Positions 1 through 13,629 of a stretch of 64,000 nucleotides of DNA are shown here, piece after piece. A program made the position numbers and the translations under genes. Below the pieces are notes generated by a model. The model was given only the letters and a program-made list of their open reading frames with translations, was not told where the DNA came from and did no database searches. Every line of letters begins with the position of its first letter. The first letter of the stretch is position 1. Source of the stretch: Laburnicola sp. R22_1 (taxonomy: Eukaryota; Ascomycota; Dothideomycetes; Pleosporales; Didymosphaeriaceae); NCBI GenBank assembly GCA_014281115.1, contig JACONQ010000001.1, forward strand, positions 3,844,001 to 3,908,000, read 5' to 3'.

Positions 1-2512
1 CTAAGTCCCTCCTCTACTTAATATATAAGGGTAGGAACTTTATTAGTTACCCCTATAAGAGACTAGTTTAATAGGTTGCACTACTATAGTTAAGTAAGAG
101 AGATTGCTCTAAGTTATAGAAGTAGTAGTACTACTTTATACTAGTAGAATTAAAATACTACTAAGGCCTATTTAGAAAGACTAAGATTCTAAGTCTACTA
201 GCTACTAGTTATAGTGCAAGTAATAGGAAGTTCTATTAATTACCATTATAAGACTTTATACTTTAGTTTAATAGGTTGTACCTAAATCTACTAAAAGAAA
301 TTCTCCTAGTCTATTAAGAGATTACCCTAAATATTTCTAAATAGTAATAAATAATAATAAATAATAACTACGTTACTTCTAAAGACTAATTTGCTTATAA
401 CACCTAACTAGTATTATATTATAAGGGCTAAAGGCACTAAGTAAGAGAAATTAGAATTAGGATCTAGAGATGCTATAGCACTATTTGTAAAAAATTTATA
501 TAAATAATACTTTTACCTTCTTTATAAGGCGCCTTACCTTACTTACTAAGTATACTAGCTCGCACTTATAAGATATCTAGACTTACTAAATCTAGGTATC
601 CTATCGCGCCTCACTATTAACCTTTTAGATATTTTTTATCATTATTTCTTACTACCTTTATAATAGACGTCCCTAATAAACTACTCTAACACTTAAAACC
701 TTAACACTAGGTTGCCCTAGCGCTAACTTTACTAAGTAGTTTTATCTAGTCTATCCTAATCTTCTACTACTTTACCTTACTAAGTAACCTTATATACTTT
801 ATCTTAATATTTTATTACCTTAGACCTTAGTTAAGCTTATATTTAAACTAGAGTAGCACTAATTATAAGAATCTACTTTCTTTGCTGCAATTATTCTAGC
901 TCTTACCTATTACCTATTAAATATTTAGCTAGGCAACTAATTACTAGGCTATTAATATTGCCTAGCTACCTTTTAGTATAGCTTATTAACAAATTATAGT
1001 TAAACGTTCCTATTATAACCCTACTTCCGCCCTAAACTTGCTAGTAGCTAGCCTTTAAAGCCTCTAAATTCAATAACATTGTGCTATTATCTTCTAAGGG
1101 TGCTAAAATTAATTTATATTAGGCAATCCTAACTACTTCTTTTAATAATAAAAACTCTAAAGTAGAGCCTAAGCCTAATTACTTTAGTTAAGAAGACGCC
1201 TAATTTAGCAAGAACTATAGTAATTATACTAAAGAAAAGACACTTAATAAGAATAATCTTTATAAACTTAGTATTACTTACTATAATAATAGCCTAGAAG
1301 ATAACAACACTACCTATTATAGTAATAGATTAGCAGACAAAGAAACTGTCTATTATAATAATCTTCTTAATAGTAACTCTAAATTTACTAACCTAATTAA
1401 CCCTAAGTTTAACTTCCTATAGGAAGGATGCTTAGGTAATAAATTAGATAGTAAATCGCCTAATAAAGTCTTCTAGAATACTAATAATTAGGAGCTGCCA
1501 CTTAACTATTAGCCCTTACTCTAATCTACTAGTTACCTAACTTATTCTGCCTCTAGGGACACCCTAAGCTACTAAAATAGGTGGCCTAGTTTACTACTAG
1601 TTAAGTAGCTTTCTAGCTAGCCTACTGTATATAGGCACCTATTGCTTTTAGCGCTCTTATCCCTAGCTATCCCCTCTCTAGCTAGCTTACTACTAATTTA
1701 GTAGCTACCTAGCTATTACGCGCATATAAGGCACCTATAGCTTTTTTAGTACCTTTACTCCTAGATGTTCTTACTACTACTAGTAGCCTCTATAGCTTTA
1801 GAAGCTACTCTATCCTAATTAAAAACTATATAGTTAGGTTAATACGTTTTTTAACACTTTTTTATAGTACTAGAGAATATTATATAATATAATTACGCCT
1901 GCACGCAATAAACTAACTAGAATTTTTTAGCTAACTATATTTTTATATAGTGTTAGAGCTAAGAATACGCTTTATTAGTAAAACACTAAATACTAAGATA
2001 TAGTTTCTAACCTATCACTAATTTACCTCTAACTACTTTTCTTAATATCTCTACTAAATCGTAACTAAATTAAAAACTAAGGCTACTATTAGAACTATAG
2101 GGGCGTATTACCCTTATTATAACCCTTTTTAGCCCTCAAATAGTACTAGTTATATTAAAAATCCGCTATAATACCCTATTTTTATATACTTTCCTTCCTA
2201 TTTTTAGAGCTTAAAAGGGGGGTTATATAATAGTACTTACTAGTCTCCTTACTAAGCACACCCTATTACCTTTCTTTTATACCCTATTTCTCCTATTTAT
2301 GCCTTTTACTTTTCTAAAGGCGCTTTTTCTAGTTAGTGTTAGTATAGTAGTTAGCGTGGGTCTATACCCTACGCCACCCTCTATATAAGAAAGGGTCCCC
2401 TATATTTCTTTCTTATCTACTATCTTAGAATAATATTAATTTAACTAGCTCTTTTAACTATTCTAGCTATCCCTAATAGGTTAGCCCTATAAGGCCGTGT
2501 ACCGCCCTTACA
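1..2512 (+). mobile_element. 3' end of a plus-strand LTR retrotransposon, RIP-degraded, truncated by the window edge
   Basis: The stretch from about 1,090 to 2,512 is an inverted copy of about 25,598-27,000, the 3' part of the LTR element at 25,598-31,631. It ends with an LTR (2,226-2,512) preceded by a purine-rich run at about 2,212-2,222, which fits a polypurine tract of a plus-strand element. No open frame survives, and stops occur every few codons in all frames. I could not align 1-1,090 by eye with the related copy. That part holds a direct repeat of about 45 bp at roughly 38-82 and 233-281. The 5' part of the element must lie left of the window. Confidence 0.6.
2226..2512 (+). repeat. 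3' LTR (287 bp) of the left-edge element
   Basis: Begins TATAATAG and ends CCCTTACA. It is the reverse complement, with scattered transitions, of the 288-bp LTRs at 25,598-25,885 and 31,344-31,631. The original termini were probably TGTAAT...TTACA, with TG changed to TA by RIP at one end. The next five bases are CTAGT; the partner target duplication is outside the window. Confidence 0.7.
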
Positions 2513-4632
2513 CTAGTTAGGATTATTTTAGATAAGTAGGACTAATCTAGATATATCTAGGCCTTTTTAAGGTTCTTAAAAGCCTCCTAATATATTTAGG
2601 TTCTTTAGCGTCTTATTTCTAAGCTTTAGGCTACTCTAAAGCTTATTCTCTTAAATCTTAATAGCCTTTATCTTACTAAGGCTAAATTAGATATAAAGGT
2701 ATTAAAGAAGATTTCTAAGGTCCCTAAGAGTTCTAAGGCCCCTTAGCCTATCTTGCCTCCCCTTAAAAAGGCTTCTATCTAGTTATAGAAGGTCTTTAAA
2801 GATATTTAAATATTAGTTTCTTTTATCTAGGCCTATTAAGGCCTTCTAAGGCTAATTTTAGGGTAGCTACACTAAAGATAAGTACACTAGTAATAAAAAC
2901 ACTTTACTATACTTTAGCTAGGCTATCTTTCTTCCTAATAGCTTTTTTATTATTAGGCTTACTAAGAAGAAAAAGGCTAAGGCTAAAAAAAATTAGAAGC
3001 GTGTAGTAGGTAATAATATAGGCAGTCTTATAGGTATTTTATATAAGTAGGCTAGAAGTAGAGGTAAGGTAGTAGATAATACTAATCTCTCTACTATTAA
3101 AGTAATCTAAACTTCCTAAGCCCTATTTAGGGTAATCTAGGCTAACTAATATTAGGCTTACTTAAGTGCGCTTAAAGACGTATTAAACCTTCTAGTTAAG
3201 AAAGTAAATTTAAATTCTAAGGCTTTAGAGCGTATAAAGAGAAATTTTAAGTTATTATAGTAGTAGGTGCGTACTTAGAATTAGAATTTTTAGGCTTTTT
3301 AGACCTATTTAGTCCTTTCTAATATTTTCCTAGTTTAAGATATTCCCCTTTTAGTGTTTACTACCTCCCTTTAGCTTTTAGAAGGGGCTAAGCGCCTTAT
3401 TTAGCCTTATTTATAGGTCTTAAGAGGTTGCTTTAGCCTAGTTTAGCCTTAATTAGGCTTATTTATAGTACGCTTTCTAGGTTATAGATTTTAGATACTA
3501 ATTAGTTTAGGATTTTAGTAAAGAAGCTTTTTTATACTTTACTTTTATAATTCTTTATAGTATATATTTATAATAGTATTTTTGCCTATTTTATAATACT
3601 ATTAGGTCGGCTTACTAAACACCTTTTTTAACCTTTTTTTTAGTTTAAGATTAAAGTAGGTTAAGATAGAAGGTTATTATATATTACTATATATAGTACT
3701 TAATTCTAATTAAAGACTAACCTTAAACATACTAACGTAATAATAGTTTAAAACTTACTTGCACTCTATCCTATATATACTTTTAGTTTTAATATAAGAT
3801 TTACTTATACTATACACAGCATACCTAGCTTATTATTACTACTATTATTAGTTATTTTTGCTCGCGCTACTACGCAGCGTACTTACTTAGATAAGCTAAC
3901 TTAATAGTAATAATAATAGCTAGAATAATCTTATAGATCTATATAACACTCTTACTACTTTGTAGCTTATTAATAAACACCGTATTATTCTTCTTTTATA
4001 TCCCCTACTAGAGAATTCTATTATTAATAAAGAGTAATTGCTTTTACTAGAGTAGGAACATAGGCTTAATAGTCTTTACGAACTAGATAAGCTGCTAACC
4101 TAGCTAGTATATAAGGATTGCCTCCTAGATAGTTAGGTATACTAGGCTCCTATAGATAATTATCTTATAAATAGAATAGAACTTTAGTATTATTACCTTA
4201 GTAGTAGCGACGCAAAACTATAGTGTATACTCTTTAGTAATAGCAAGTACTTCTTTAGAAACAATATTAATACCTAGATAGATAGTAGGGTATAGGCATA
4301 GAGAGATAGTAGGGATTTTATTAAAAATAACTTTAATATAGTAATAAAGCAATAGATATATATCTAGTATATATTAACCTTATCCTACTTATAAGAAATA
4401 ATAGTATATACCTATTAATATAACTTGTGTTATTTGCAATAATTAGGATAGCAAAAAATAGAAATACATAACTATAGCGAAGTAGCGCTAACGCTATTAT
4501 ATCTACGCTCCTCTAAAGTTTTAAGTAGCCTCTTTATAAAAAATTTGCTTATAGGAGTAGCCCTACGCTAAAACTACTAAGACTGCTAAGCTTACTTAGT
4601 AGTTTAAATACGCATTTTTATAACTACCTTTT
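2513..4632. other. AT-rich transposon-like DNA, unassigned
   Basis: No open frame above about 60 codons and no recognisable domain. On the plus strand, 2,640-3,450 reads as a Lys/Leu/Ser-rich stretch interrupted by many TAG/TAA codons, as expected of a RIP-degraded coding region, but I could not assign the family. Confidence 0.35.
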
Positions 4633-4738
4633 ACGCTTTTTTTAATTACTAAGCAGGGGGCTCTGCTTTTTTTATTATATTATTTAAGATAAAAGCCTTT
4701 CTTATGCTACTCCTAGGTAGTTAATTTAACGCCACATA
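4633..4738 (+). repeat. Copy of the ~105-bp dispersed repeat
   Basis: Contains the shared core TTAATTACTAAGCAGGGGGC, an AGCAG...CTGCT short inverted arm pair, a TTTAAGATAAAAGCC block and the terminal AACGCCACATA. The same order recurs at 49.9-51.0 kb and 58.4-58.6 kb. This copy lies inside the big AT-rich isochore. Confidence 0.75.
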
Positions 4739-5149
4739 ATACTATTACTTCTTAGAGTCTACAATTATATACTATTGCTTGCCTATCTACCTACTAGGGC
4801 TAGTTTAGGCTTATTTAGGCCTTTTTAGGATTATCTCTACTTTTTTTTATTTTAAAGGGCAACCTTAGCCTCTGCGTAGCCTATAGGCCTTTTTTAGGGC
4901 CTATCTTTGCCTCTAATAGGTTTTCGTCCTCTATAAAGCCTATACACTTAAAGAAAGCCTTTATTACTGCCTTAGAAATATTCTTTACTAGCAGCTATTA
5001 GTTTTCTTTATTACTATACTCTTTTTACAGTCGTATTGTTTATTTAGTAATTTACTAGTAATTACTATAAATTTAATCTAACTTATTAATACTTATTAGT
5101 GTTATTATATTGCTATTATTACTAGAATTATTATTGTGTAAGATGGCAC

Positions 5150-8100
5150 AAGCTGTCTTACTAAGAAAATTACTATAGGGAGGATTTCTAGGGAGACTAC
5201 TATCTATTAATAACTTAAGACCTATGTCTATTTATTTCTAGGCATCTATGTAGGCGTTTGCAATAAGGATAGTAGTAATAAGACACGCGACAACGTCCTA
5301 ACGCATAATAAGCTTGTTAAAGTTATACGATATAGTGGGCTTCTTTAGATTCTTAGTGTGGAAACTAGTAATAAGTTAAGGACAATTAAGTAAGTTGTAA
5401 TAGGGCTCCTATATAGGCTCTTTAAAACTATTTTATAAGATCTTATACTCTATAATGCTATAGTTAGTTGTGTAAGGATCTTTCTTTAACTTATTTAATT
5501 AGTAGGTAAGTATAGTTTTTACCTTATAATTTTTATCTATCTGTTTATCTAGTAGTATATTATTCTTATTATGCGTCTAGCTGCTAAGCGGTTGCTTATT
5601 ATATAGGTGTAGTAGCCATAAGTAGAAAATATTATATAATTGGCCTATTTTCTTAGGTAAGTTAAGCTTATAGGCTATATTATTAATAACTTATATAACA
5701 TAAAAGGGTCCCTATTTTTATAGTTAAGTAAAAAGCTAGGTCTATTAATCTTAAGGTTGCGTACGTTTAATATTACCTTATTGCTAATTTTAAAGTATAG
5801 TGCTAGTGCGCGTTTTATATTAGCATACTTAGTCTGCTTAGCTTATGCCTATTATAAATTATTGCGTAGAAAGTTGCGTAATTAGGTTAGAAAGTTAATA
5901 AAGTTATCTGCGTATTAATAGTTTATATAGGTGGGTGCTATAAGTAGACACTCGCTAGTGCTTTTACTAGTAGTAGTATCTCTACTTACTAACTTAATAT
6001 TATATAATTATGCTAGTTTAGTACTATTGTAAGGTAAATAACCCTTAGTAGTAACAAAAAAAGCTACACTAGTTAACTCGCTAACTAATAAGTTAGTAAT
6101 AAACTCTACTATAGGTAGGTATAAAGCCTAGTTATTCTATTAGTAGTTAATATACGCGCGTAAGTACTTCTTTAATATAGTGTTAGCAATCTCTATCTAG
6201 CTATTAGTCTTAGAGTGCCAACTAGTTAATAGTCGCAGTTTTGTACTAAGGTGTTTATAAAGTTATTTCTAGAAATAAAATATAAATTAATAACTATAGT
6301 TACTAATAATGTCTTTTAGGAAACCCTTCTTGCGCGAGACATAGGTAATAAAGGCTTTTATAACTGCCTTAGCTGTAATTTTAAATATAGGGATAAACTT
6401 CTTTTTTGGCTAAGCTAGTCTATAATAACTATAATAGCTATATAGGCCTTGCCATTATTATAATAAGGTGGCAAGCTAATAATAAAGTCTATTAAGATAG
6501 ACTTCTAGTATTAATTTAGGATTGGCAGCAGATACAACAAACCATACTTAGTATTATAGTATATCTTACTATAGTAGTAGAATATATAGGCATAAATATA
6601 ATAGGCAATAGTGTGTGTTATATATAGCTAATAGCACTAGTAACTAATATGTTTGTAAGTACCCTCGCAACTAATATATTTAGCAGTAACACTATTATAA
6701 GCTTACTTAAAAATACGCGTAAAGAGCTCCTTATTGCTAGGGATATATAGTTAGTCCTTAATATATAGTAGACTCTTACTTAGCTAATAGCTAGCAACCT
6801 TAATTCTAAATCTCTAGTTAAGGAGCTTTTCTAGCAAATATTAAGCTTTAGCCTTAACAGCAGCAATAATGTCTTAGACTATCTTATTAACAGCGTAGAC
6901 TATTTTAATATCCTTAAGTAGTTGCGCTGTCTTATTAGTCTCTATTATAGTTGTGGCAATAAAATTATTATTGCTAGTAGCTAGTTTAGTAATATAGTAT
7001 AATATAGCTGTAAGCTATAGACTAGAGTAATAACTTTTATTTAACAAAGCGTAGGTAGTGGCAACTATATAATATAACCCTTTGTCTTTAAAAATTTCTA
7101 GGCATAAGACTATCTAGACTTAGTGTTATTAGCAGGCGTTATTATTGCCTTTAGGTAAGTTACCTAGACATCGTGTTAAGGCGTTAGATTTTGTGCCTTA
7201 TTTGCTAGGGCGGTACTAAATATAAAAGTTAAACTTAGCTAGAAACTCTGCCTATCGCGCTTATTATTAATTAAGCTACTTACTAGTTATAAAGTACTGT
7301 AATATAAGGTAATTAGTAACAATATTAATAAAATCCTAAGTACCTAATAGCTCAAAACTTCATTCTTTAAAGGCACGTATAATAGCCAAAAGCTCCTTAT
7401 TATAGATTTTATAGTTATACTCTATAGGGTTTATTTTATATAATAAGTACGCAATAGACTATAGTACGCCCTACTTATTCTTTTATAATAGTACTACCAT
7501 AGTAATAAAGTCTAATGCGTTAGTCTCTAGCCAAGTTTCCTTATCTAGGTTAAAATAAACTAGAATAGGTGCTATTGCAAAGGCCTACTTAAGTGCTTTA
7601 AATGTGGTTGCTGTAGAAGTCTCTAGTTTAATAGGGTAGTCTTTTGGCGTGTTACCTTTAATTAGATTTGTTAGTAGGCAAGCAATTTAATTAAAACCTT
7701 TAATAAATTATTAGTAGAAATTTGTAAAACTTATAAAAGCCTCTATATCTTTAAGTATCTGTAGTAGCTGCTAGTTGTGTACTGCCTAAACTTTTTTAGG
7801 GTCTATTTTAATATCCTTAGTAGTTAGTATAATCTCTAGGAACTTAACCTTCTTAACTTTAAATTAACATTTATTAATATTTAGGTATAGACTAGCTTAT
7901 CTTAGTTTGTTAACTATAGTCTATACGTGTTTAATATAATTCTCCTTAGTTTTACTATATATAAGTATGTTGTCTAAGTAAGCTATATAGAAATTATCTA
8001 GGTGTTATTATAATATTTTATTAATATATATTTAAAAAGTACTAAAAGCTCTAGTAAGTCTAAATAGCATAACTATATACTTGTAAAGTCTATATTATAT

Positions 8101-11100
8101 AAAGAACGCTATTTTTTCTTTATTACCTTCCTTAACGTATATATTATTAAAATCTATAATAATATTCATAATAGATATAAATCTTATCTTATTTATGCGC
8201 ACTAGCGTATTCTTTAATAATAGTGGCGCATTGCAATTACGCTTTATAATAGCGTTAATTATATAATAATTAACATAAACGTGTAATCTACCCTCTGGTT
8301 TCTTAATAATAAGGATAGAAGACGCGTACTAAGATATACTTATCTATAAGAATTCTTTTATAGTTATTGTATTAATATATTTCTTAACTGCTATAGTTTC
8401 TAGTTGTGTAAGTCTATATATGTGCGGTTACAAAGCTTTATTATTAATAAGGTTAATAGTATAGTTAACTTTAGGGCAATAGAGAGGTGACTTATTAGCC
8501 TCCTTTAGGTTAAAATACACTAACTTGTCTTGTAACCACATAGGTAATAACTATCTTATCTTATCTACTATTTAGGGCTTATTAGACAGCTTTTTTATAA
8601 ACTTATTATAGTCTATCTAACTGCACATAGTAAGTCCTATAGCAGTGTAGAATATCTGCACATCGCAATTGCCCATTATTAAATTAGGTAGTTAACTTAG
8701 TTAATCCTAGTTATAAGGCTCTAGCTAAGTAATAGAGTCTAGATTATAGACCACTATTAGATAAGCTGCCTAGCTAGTAATTAGACTAATATCCTTATAA
8801 GTTATTGTAGGTTGTAATAAACTAGTAGGTGGCTTATTATAGTATATAGTTTTAGGCAGTGCATCTTTAAGGTAATAAACTAGGCAATAATATATTAAAC
8901 ATCTTCGTCGTATGGAGATTCTAACCAAGGTCGAGTCCGTACTATACACAGAGAGGAGTAAAACAGAAGACACTAAAACCTAGTATCTAGCACATAGTAA
9001 TAGTAACAAAATATATATAAAATAACAATAATTTTATTATTAACTTTCTTTATAGTAACATTATTAATAGTAGTTAATAGACAGTCTACTATCTAGTATA
9101 ACTAAGTTATATATTATCTCTTAACTAGTAGACTATTAGAGAGCTGCAGTAGACTGTAGAGTCGTAACTGCAGGAGCAGTGTGGGCAATAGGACGCTTAA
9201 CTATAGTTTAGTTATTGCGTTCGCGACCTAGTAGTAGCGTAACTATAATTTACTGTACGCACAGCATATAAAGTCTGCCTACTCTTGCCTAGGCAATAAT
9301 CTATATTAAATATTATAGATTAGTTATATAACCCTAGTCGCGGGTTATAAGCAAATATTTAGTCTATACTAAGAATAATATTAAAGGTGCTAATATTAAT
9401 AATAAAATACATCGCAGTGCTAGTATAAGTACTATATTATATTATAAAGTCTATAGCTTAACTAATCTTGTCTATAACTTTGCTATCTATAAGACAAAGA
9501 GTAATTATATTATTAATATAGTATAGTCTTAGCTAGTGTTGTTTAATATATAAAGAACTAACAAAACTTACGCTGGCTCTAGTGTTAGTAAGCTATTACG
9601 CCTTTGCCTATTTTTAAAGTGCAGCCAGTTTAACTAAATAAGTAAACTAGAGTTATTTAGTTTTGTCTAGTTTGTCTATATTAATTGCTAAAATCTACTA
9701 TATACGCTATAGGTTAAGACCTAGTTTTATATCTAATTTAAACTTATTAATCTTTTATTGTACTGCTATAAGGTTCTTTTATAAAGGCTATTATTATTAC
9801 TCTATTATATAATTTCGCTCTAAAGCTACTAAAAATATAACTTATTCTTATCCTTATAGTTCTAATCGCAACACACATCTAGATTATTATTAGCTAAGTT
9901 ATTAGGTTTAGGTAACTTAACGTAGAAGCTATTATATCTATACATTCTATATAGTTAGTTAGGGTTTATCTAAATAGCATAGATATGCTGCGCGTCTTTA
10001 TAATTAATAGGGCCTAAGAGGATAATATAGAGATACTTAATATTCTTTACTAGAGTAATAGTATTATTGCAATAGTTGATAGTTACGTCTATTACTTAAT
10101 ATTCTACTACGCCGCATTTAAAGTAGGCATTAGCTTTAGCTAGCAGATCTAGTTTGCGTAATATACGCCTATAGTTATTGCGCCTAGTAAACTTTATATA
10201 TAGGGCAAATAAGGTAGTGCATATAGCGGTATTAGATTTAGTTATAGTTATATTTATTATGTAAGCTTTTAAGTAGTTAAATACTATAGTTATAAAGACT
10301 CCTAAATAACCTATTATAGATTTACAATTAAGGTATTCTATATATAATACATACTCTATATAGAAAGCAAAAGACTTATTAAAAATAGATAATATATTAG
10401 TAGTATACACAACTCAAGTGTGTATAAGTTAATAGGCATAATTTATTAGTAAGTAGTTAGATATACTAAAATAATTAACAACTACTATAAATTACGTGTG
10501 CTAATTTATAAGAGTCTCTCTAGGGCCCTAGACTAGAGTATTGCCTATAATCTTTTTCTAGGCATCTAATAGTTTGTTCTCTAACAAATAGATCTTATTA
10601 AGATAGTTAAGCATGTTAGCTATAGTTATAGCAGTCTTAAAATGTAGGTACATAAAAGTCTAAGCCTACCCCCTAAGTTAGCTTCGCAAATACATAATAT
10701 ATAGTTACTTAGTAGGTAAGGTCTATACCTTATCTATTAATATAATACGCTAGCGTTTATAGTTGTCCTTATCTTTATCTTTACTAGAGAAGAGATCCAC
10801 CTCTAGTATTTAGATGCGTAAGTATTAAGGATCTGCTATAAGTCTAGGTAATAGAATTGCTTTATAAGGATAGGTCTATTATTATGCGTAACTTATATAG
10901 CTAATAGCACGCCTATTATAATATAATTCTAGGGCGAATAAAAAACGTATATAATTAAGCAATAGATTATTAGCAAGTATATAGCAAATCTTAATATTTA
11001 GTAGTTACTTAACTAATAGGATAGGCTAATTAGAATCTGCAAACTATTAGATATTATAGGGTTAACTATGCAGTATAACGCATACTAGCGGCTAGCCTTT

Positions 11101-12215
11101 AAGCTTAGTAATATAGGTATAGGCTATATTTAATTCCTACTAAAGTGCGTTCTCTATCTCTATAAGTTGTGTAAAACAGCTCTTTAAATCTTAATAATTA
11201 ACGCGCAGGATATAGTTATTAAGTAGGCAATCTTAGAACTTCTTAAGCTATTATTATAGAGCCATATAATAATTAGTAGGAATCTTAGACCTTTTAAGAG
11301 TAATAAAGTCCTTCTTTAATAAATTATAATAGGCCCTTAACTAGATATTATCCTATTCTATAATCTAGAGAGAGTTCTTATGTAATAATATACAATCTTC
11401 TAATATCTTAACTTGTTCTAACTTTATTATAAACTATTGCTCTAATACTTTATAACTGGCCTTAAGTTATTTGAACTCTTAAAGCTTAGCTTAATTATCT
11501 TCTAATTTGTTAGTAATTTGTTATACAGTTATTAATAATAATATAATAATATTCTACTAGAAATTAGGTTTCTAGTTAATAGTATTAATAAACTGTATAT
11601 ATCCTTAAACTCTAACTTTATCTAGCTTTAACCAATCTTCTACACTAGTAACGCTAATGCGAAGTTTATAATTTAGCATATTGCTATTAGTGTTAGTAAT
11701 ATTAGTAAAGTATATATATTTAGAAAGGTTAGTAGGCAGCAAGCTAGCATAATTCTAATAGTTACGTATTACAGTTAAATAATTAGGTGTGTTAATAAAA
11801 GGGTTATCTTTATTAAAAGGTCTACTTTTATTATTATTATTATTGTTATCTGCAAACGCCTTGTTATAATCTTTAGATTAAAGAAGTCCCTTTTAAGTAT
11901 AACTTTGCGCTTATTACGTTGTTACTCTATTTCTAGTAAGTTATTATTTAACTTATCCTAGTCTATAGGTAGTATACTCTAAGTAGTGCTCTACTAAGTT
12001 AGGACCTCTAGCTAAGACGCTATAGCAAAGTTGCAGGGCTTCTTGCGAAAGCTAGTGTTATTATTATTTTTATAGCTTAGTCTTGCCATCTTATCTACTA
12101 TATATAATAGGTTTATCTTTTAGTAAGTATATAATAAATTAGAGGTTAAGGTTGCAAAATTAAAGGTATAGTAGATACTATAACTAGTTATAGTAGGTGC
12201 TTTTCTACTAGACAT
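5150..12215 (-). pseudogene. Decayed Gypsy (Ty3-type) retrotransposon gag-pol, minus strand
   Basis: On the minus strand a Gag-like frame starts with ATG at 12,215. Next come a decayed gag/linker region (longest open piece 10,096-10,410), then reverse transcriptase with a degraded YLDD-type motif (reads YLDNILIYS, about 7,954-7,990). The RNase H to integrase connection follows (AEFLAKFNFYIxYRP and NALTR motifs, about 7,150-7,260), then integrase and a chromodomain-like end near 5,300-5,900. TAG/TAA stops replace many Gln codons and the YLDD second Asp is Asn, both explained by C-to-T or G-to-A changes. I could not find its two LTRs, so the outer limits are uncertain. Not functional. Confidence 0.8.
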
Positions 12216-13629
12216 TATAACTATAACCTATATATAACTATAAAAGCTTGTGTATATAAAATATTTATATAGTAATATTAGACTAGGCTTTTGCTAAAAT
12301 AGGTAAGACTTATTAGAATTACTATAAGGTCTTAAGACTTTTAACTACGCAAAACAAGCGCACTTATAAAGAGTTACTATTATACTATACTAGAGCAATT
12401 TACTAGGGGTGTAGGTCTTACTAACTTAACTTATAACTATGCCTTAGGCTATAAGTTATCTAGGTTATTACTATCTACTATTATCGTAGGGGTTTTATAT
12501 ATTTGTCTGCCCTTATTATAGAGGTCTTATATGTCTTCTTTTACTATTATCGCAGAGGTTCTATATAACTATCTGCTATTATTGCAGAGGTCCTATGTAT
12601 TATAAGTAATAGAGGAGACGTTATAGTTAGAGACATTACTATTATTACATCTAGGCAATAATATTAACGTCTTATCTCTTATTAGTAAGGTAAATAGAAT
12701 TACTATAATTTACTATGACTTGTAGTGAGTTTAATAGTAATAAATATAGGTGGCTTATTTAAGTAAAATAGGCTCATAGTTATTGCAATGACTAGATTCG
12801 CTTATTAGTAAGCTACTTTTATAACTACCTTAGTAATTATTGCATATAAAGTTTAGTAAGCTTATAGGTTATTATTATTATAGAGAGCCACGTTACTTAT
12901 AAGTAAGTTATTCTCCTATGGACTATTATAGTGCTTAGGAGGCTAATATCTTATAAAATATAACCTATATACCGCTATAAATAAGGTAGCAGCTATCCTT
13001 TATCTCCTGCCACACCTATTATCAATAGGTAACCTATAGGTAAGTATTATTATTGCTGTTAGTTACGTTGTGACGCTTTAGAGAAGGTATCTATACTTCT
13101 AATATATAAGGTACTTAAGAATATAGGGGGTCCACCTACTACGTCTATTAATAGGTGTTATTAATAATGCTCTAGAGATAGACTGTAAATAGTTAAGCCG
13201 CAGCTTAACAATTACTACTATAGTATAAGGACACTATAGGAATTATTCTACTATATATAAGATAATAGTAAATATTAGAATCTAAATATAAAATAGTAGT
13301 AATACCTATATAAGGTAGGTACGTAGGCAGGCTATATATGTAGCCTTGCTTAGGACCTCGCTTAGTAATCGCGCTAGTCCTAAAAGAGTAATATAACGTA
13401 AAGGAGGGGACCGCACCTTAGATTAGTAATACTTTATTACTAAGCTTCTTATAAGTAGAGGAAATATAAATATAATAGTAGTATATAATAGGCTAGAGAA
13501 AGGAATAGTTTTAGTCCTTCTACTAGACTTATAGGTAGAAATAGTAGTAAAGGTATTCCTTTATTATATTATAGCCTACTATTAGCTCTCTAATACTATA
13601 ACTTCTAATTATAGAAGTTAATTTATAAG
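12216..13629. other. AT-rich transposon debris without a recognisable gene
   Basis: No open frame. At about 12,460-12,600 a unit of roughly 40-60 bp containing TACTATTATCG and AGAGGT is repeated about three times. The stretch 13,300-13,450 is somewhat less AT-rich. It may contain the degraded 5' LTR of the neighbouring Gypsy element, but I found no matching partner on the other side. Confidence 0.4.

Noticed and set aside
8770..10410. Minus-strand frames of 67 and 104 codons in the AT-rich region (8,770-8,973; 10,096-10,410)
   Set aside because: They are chance-open pieces of the decayed Gypsy element; continuing through stops gives retroelement sequence.
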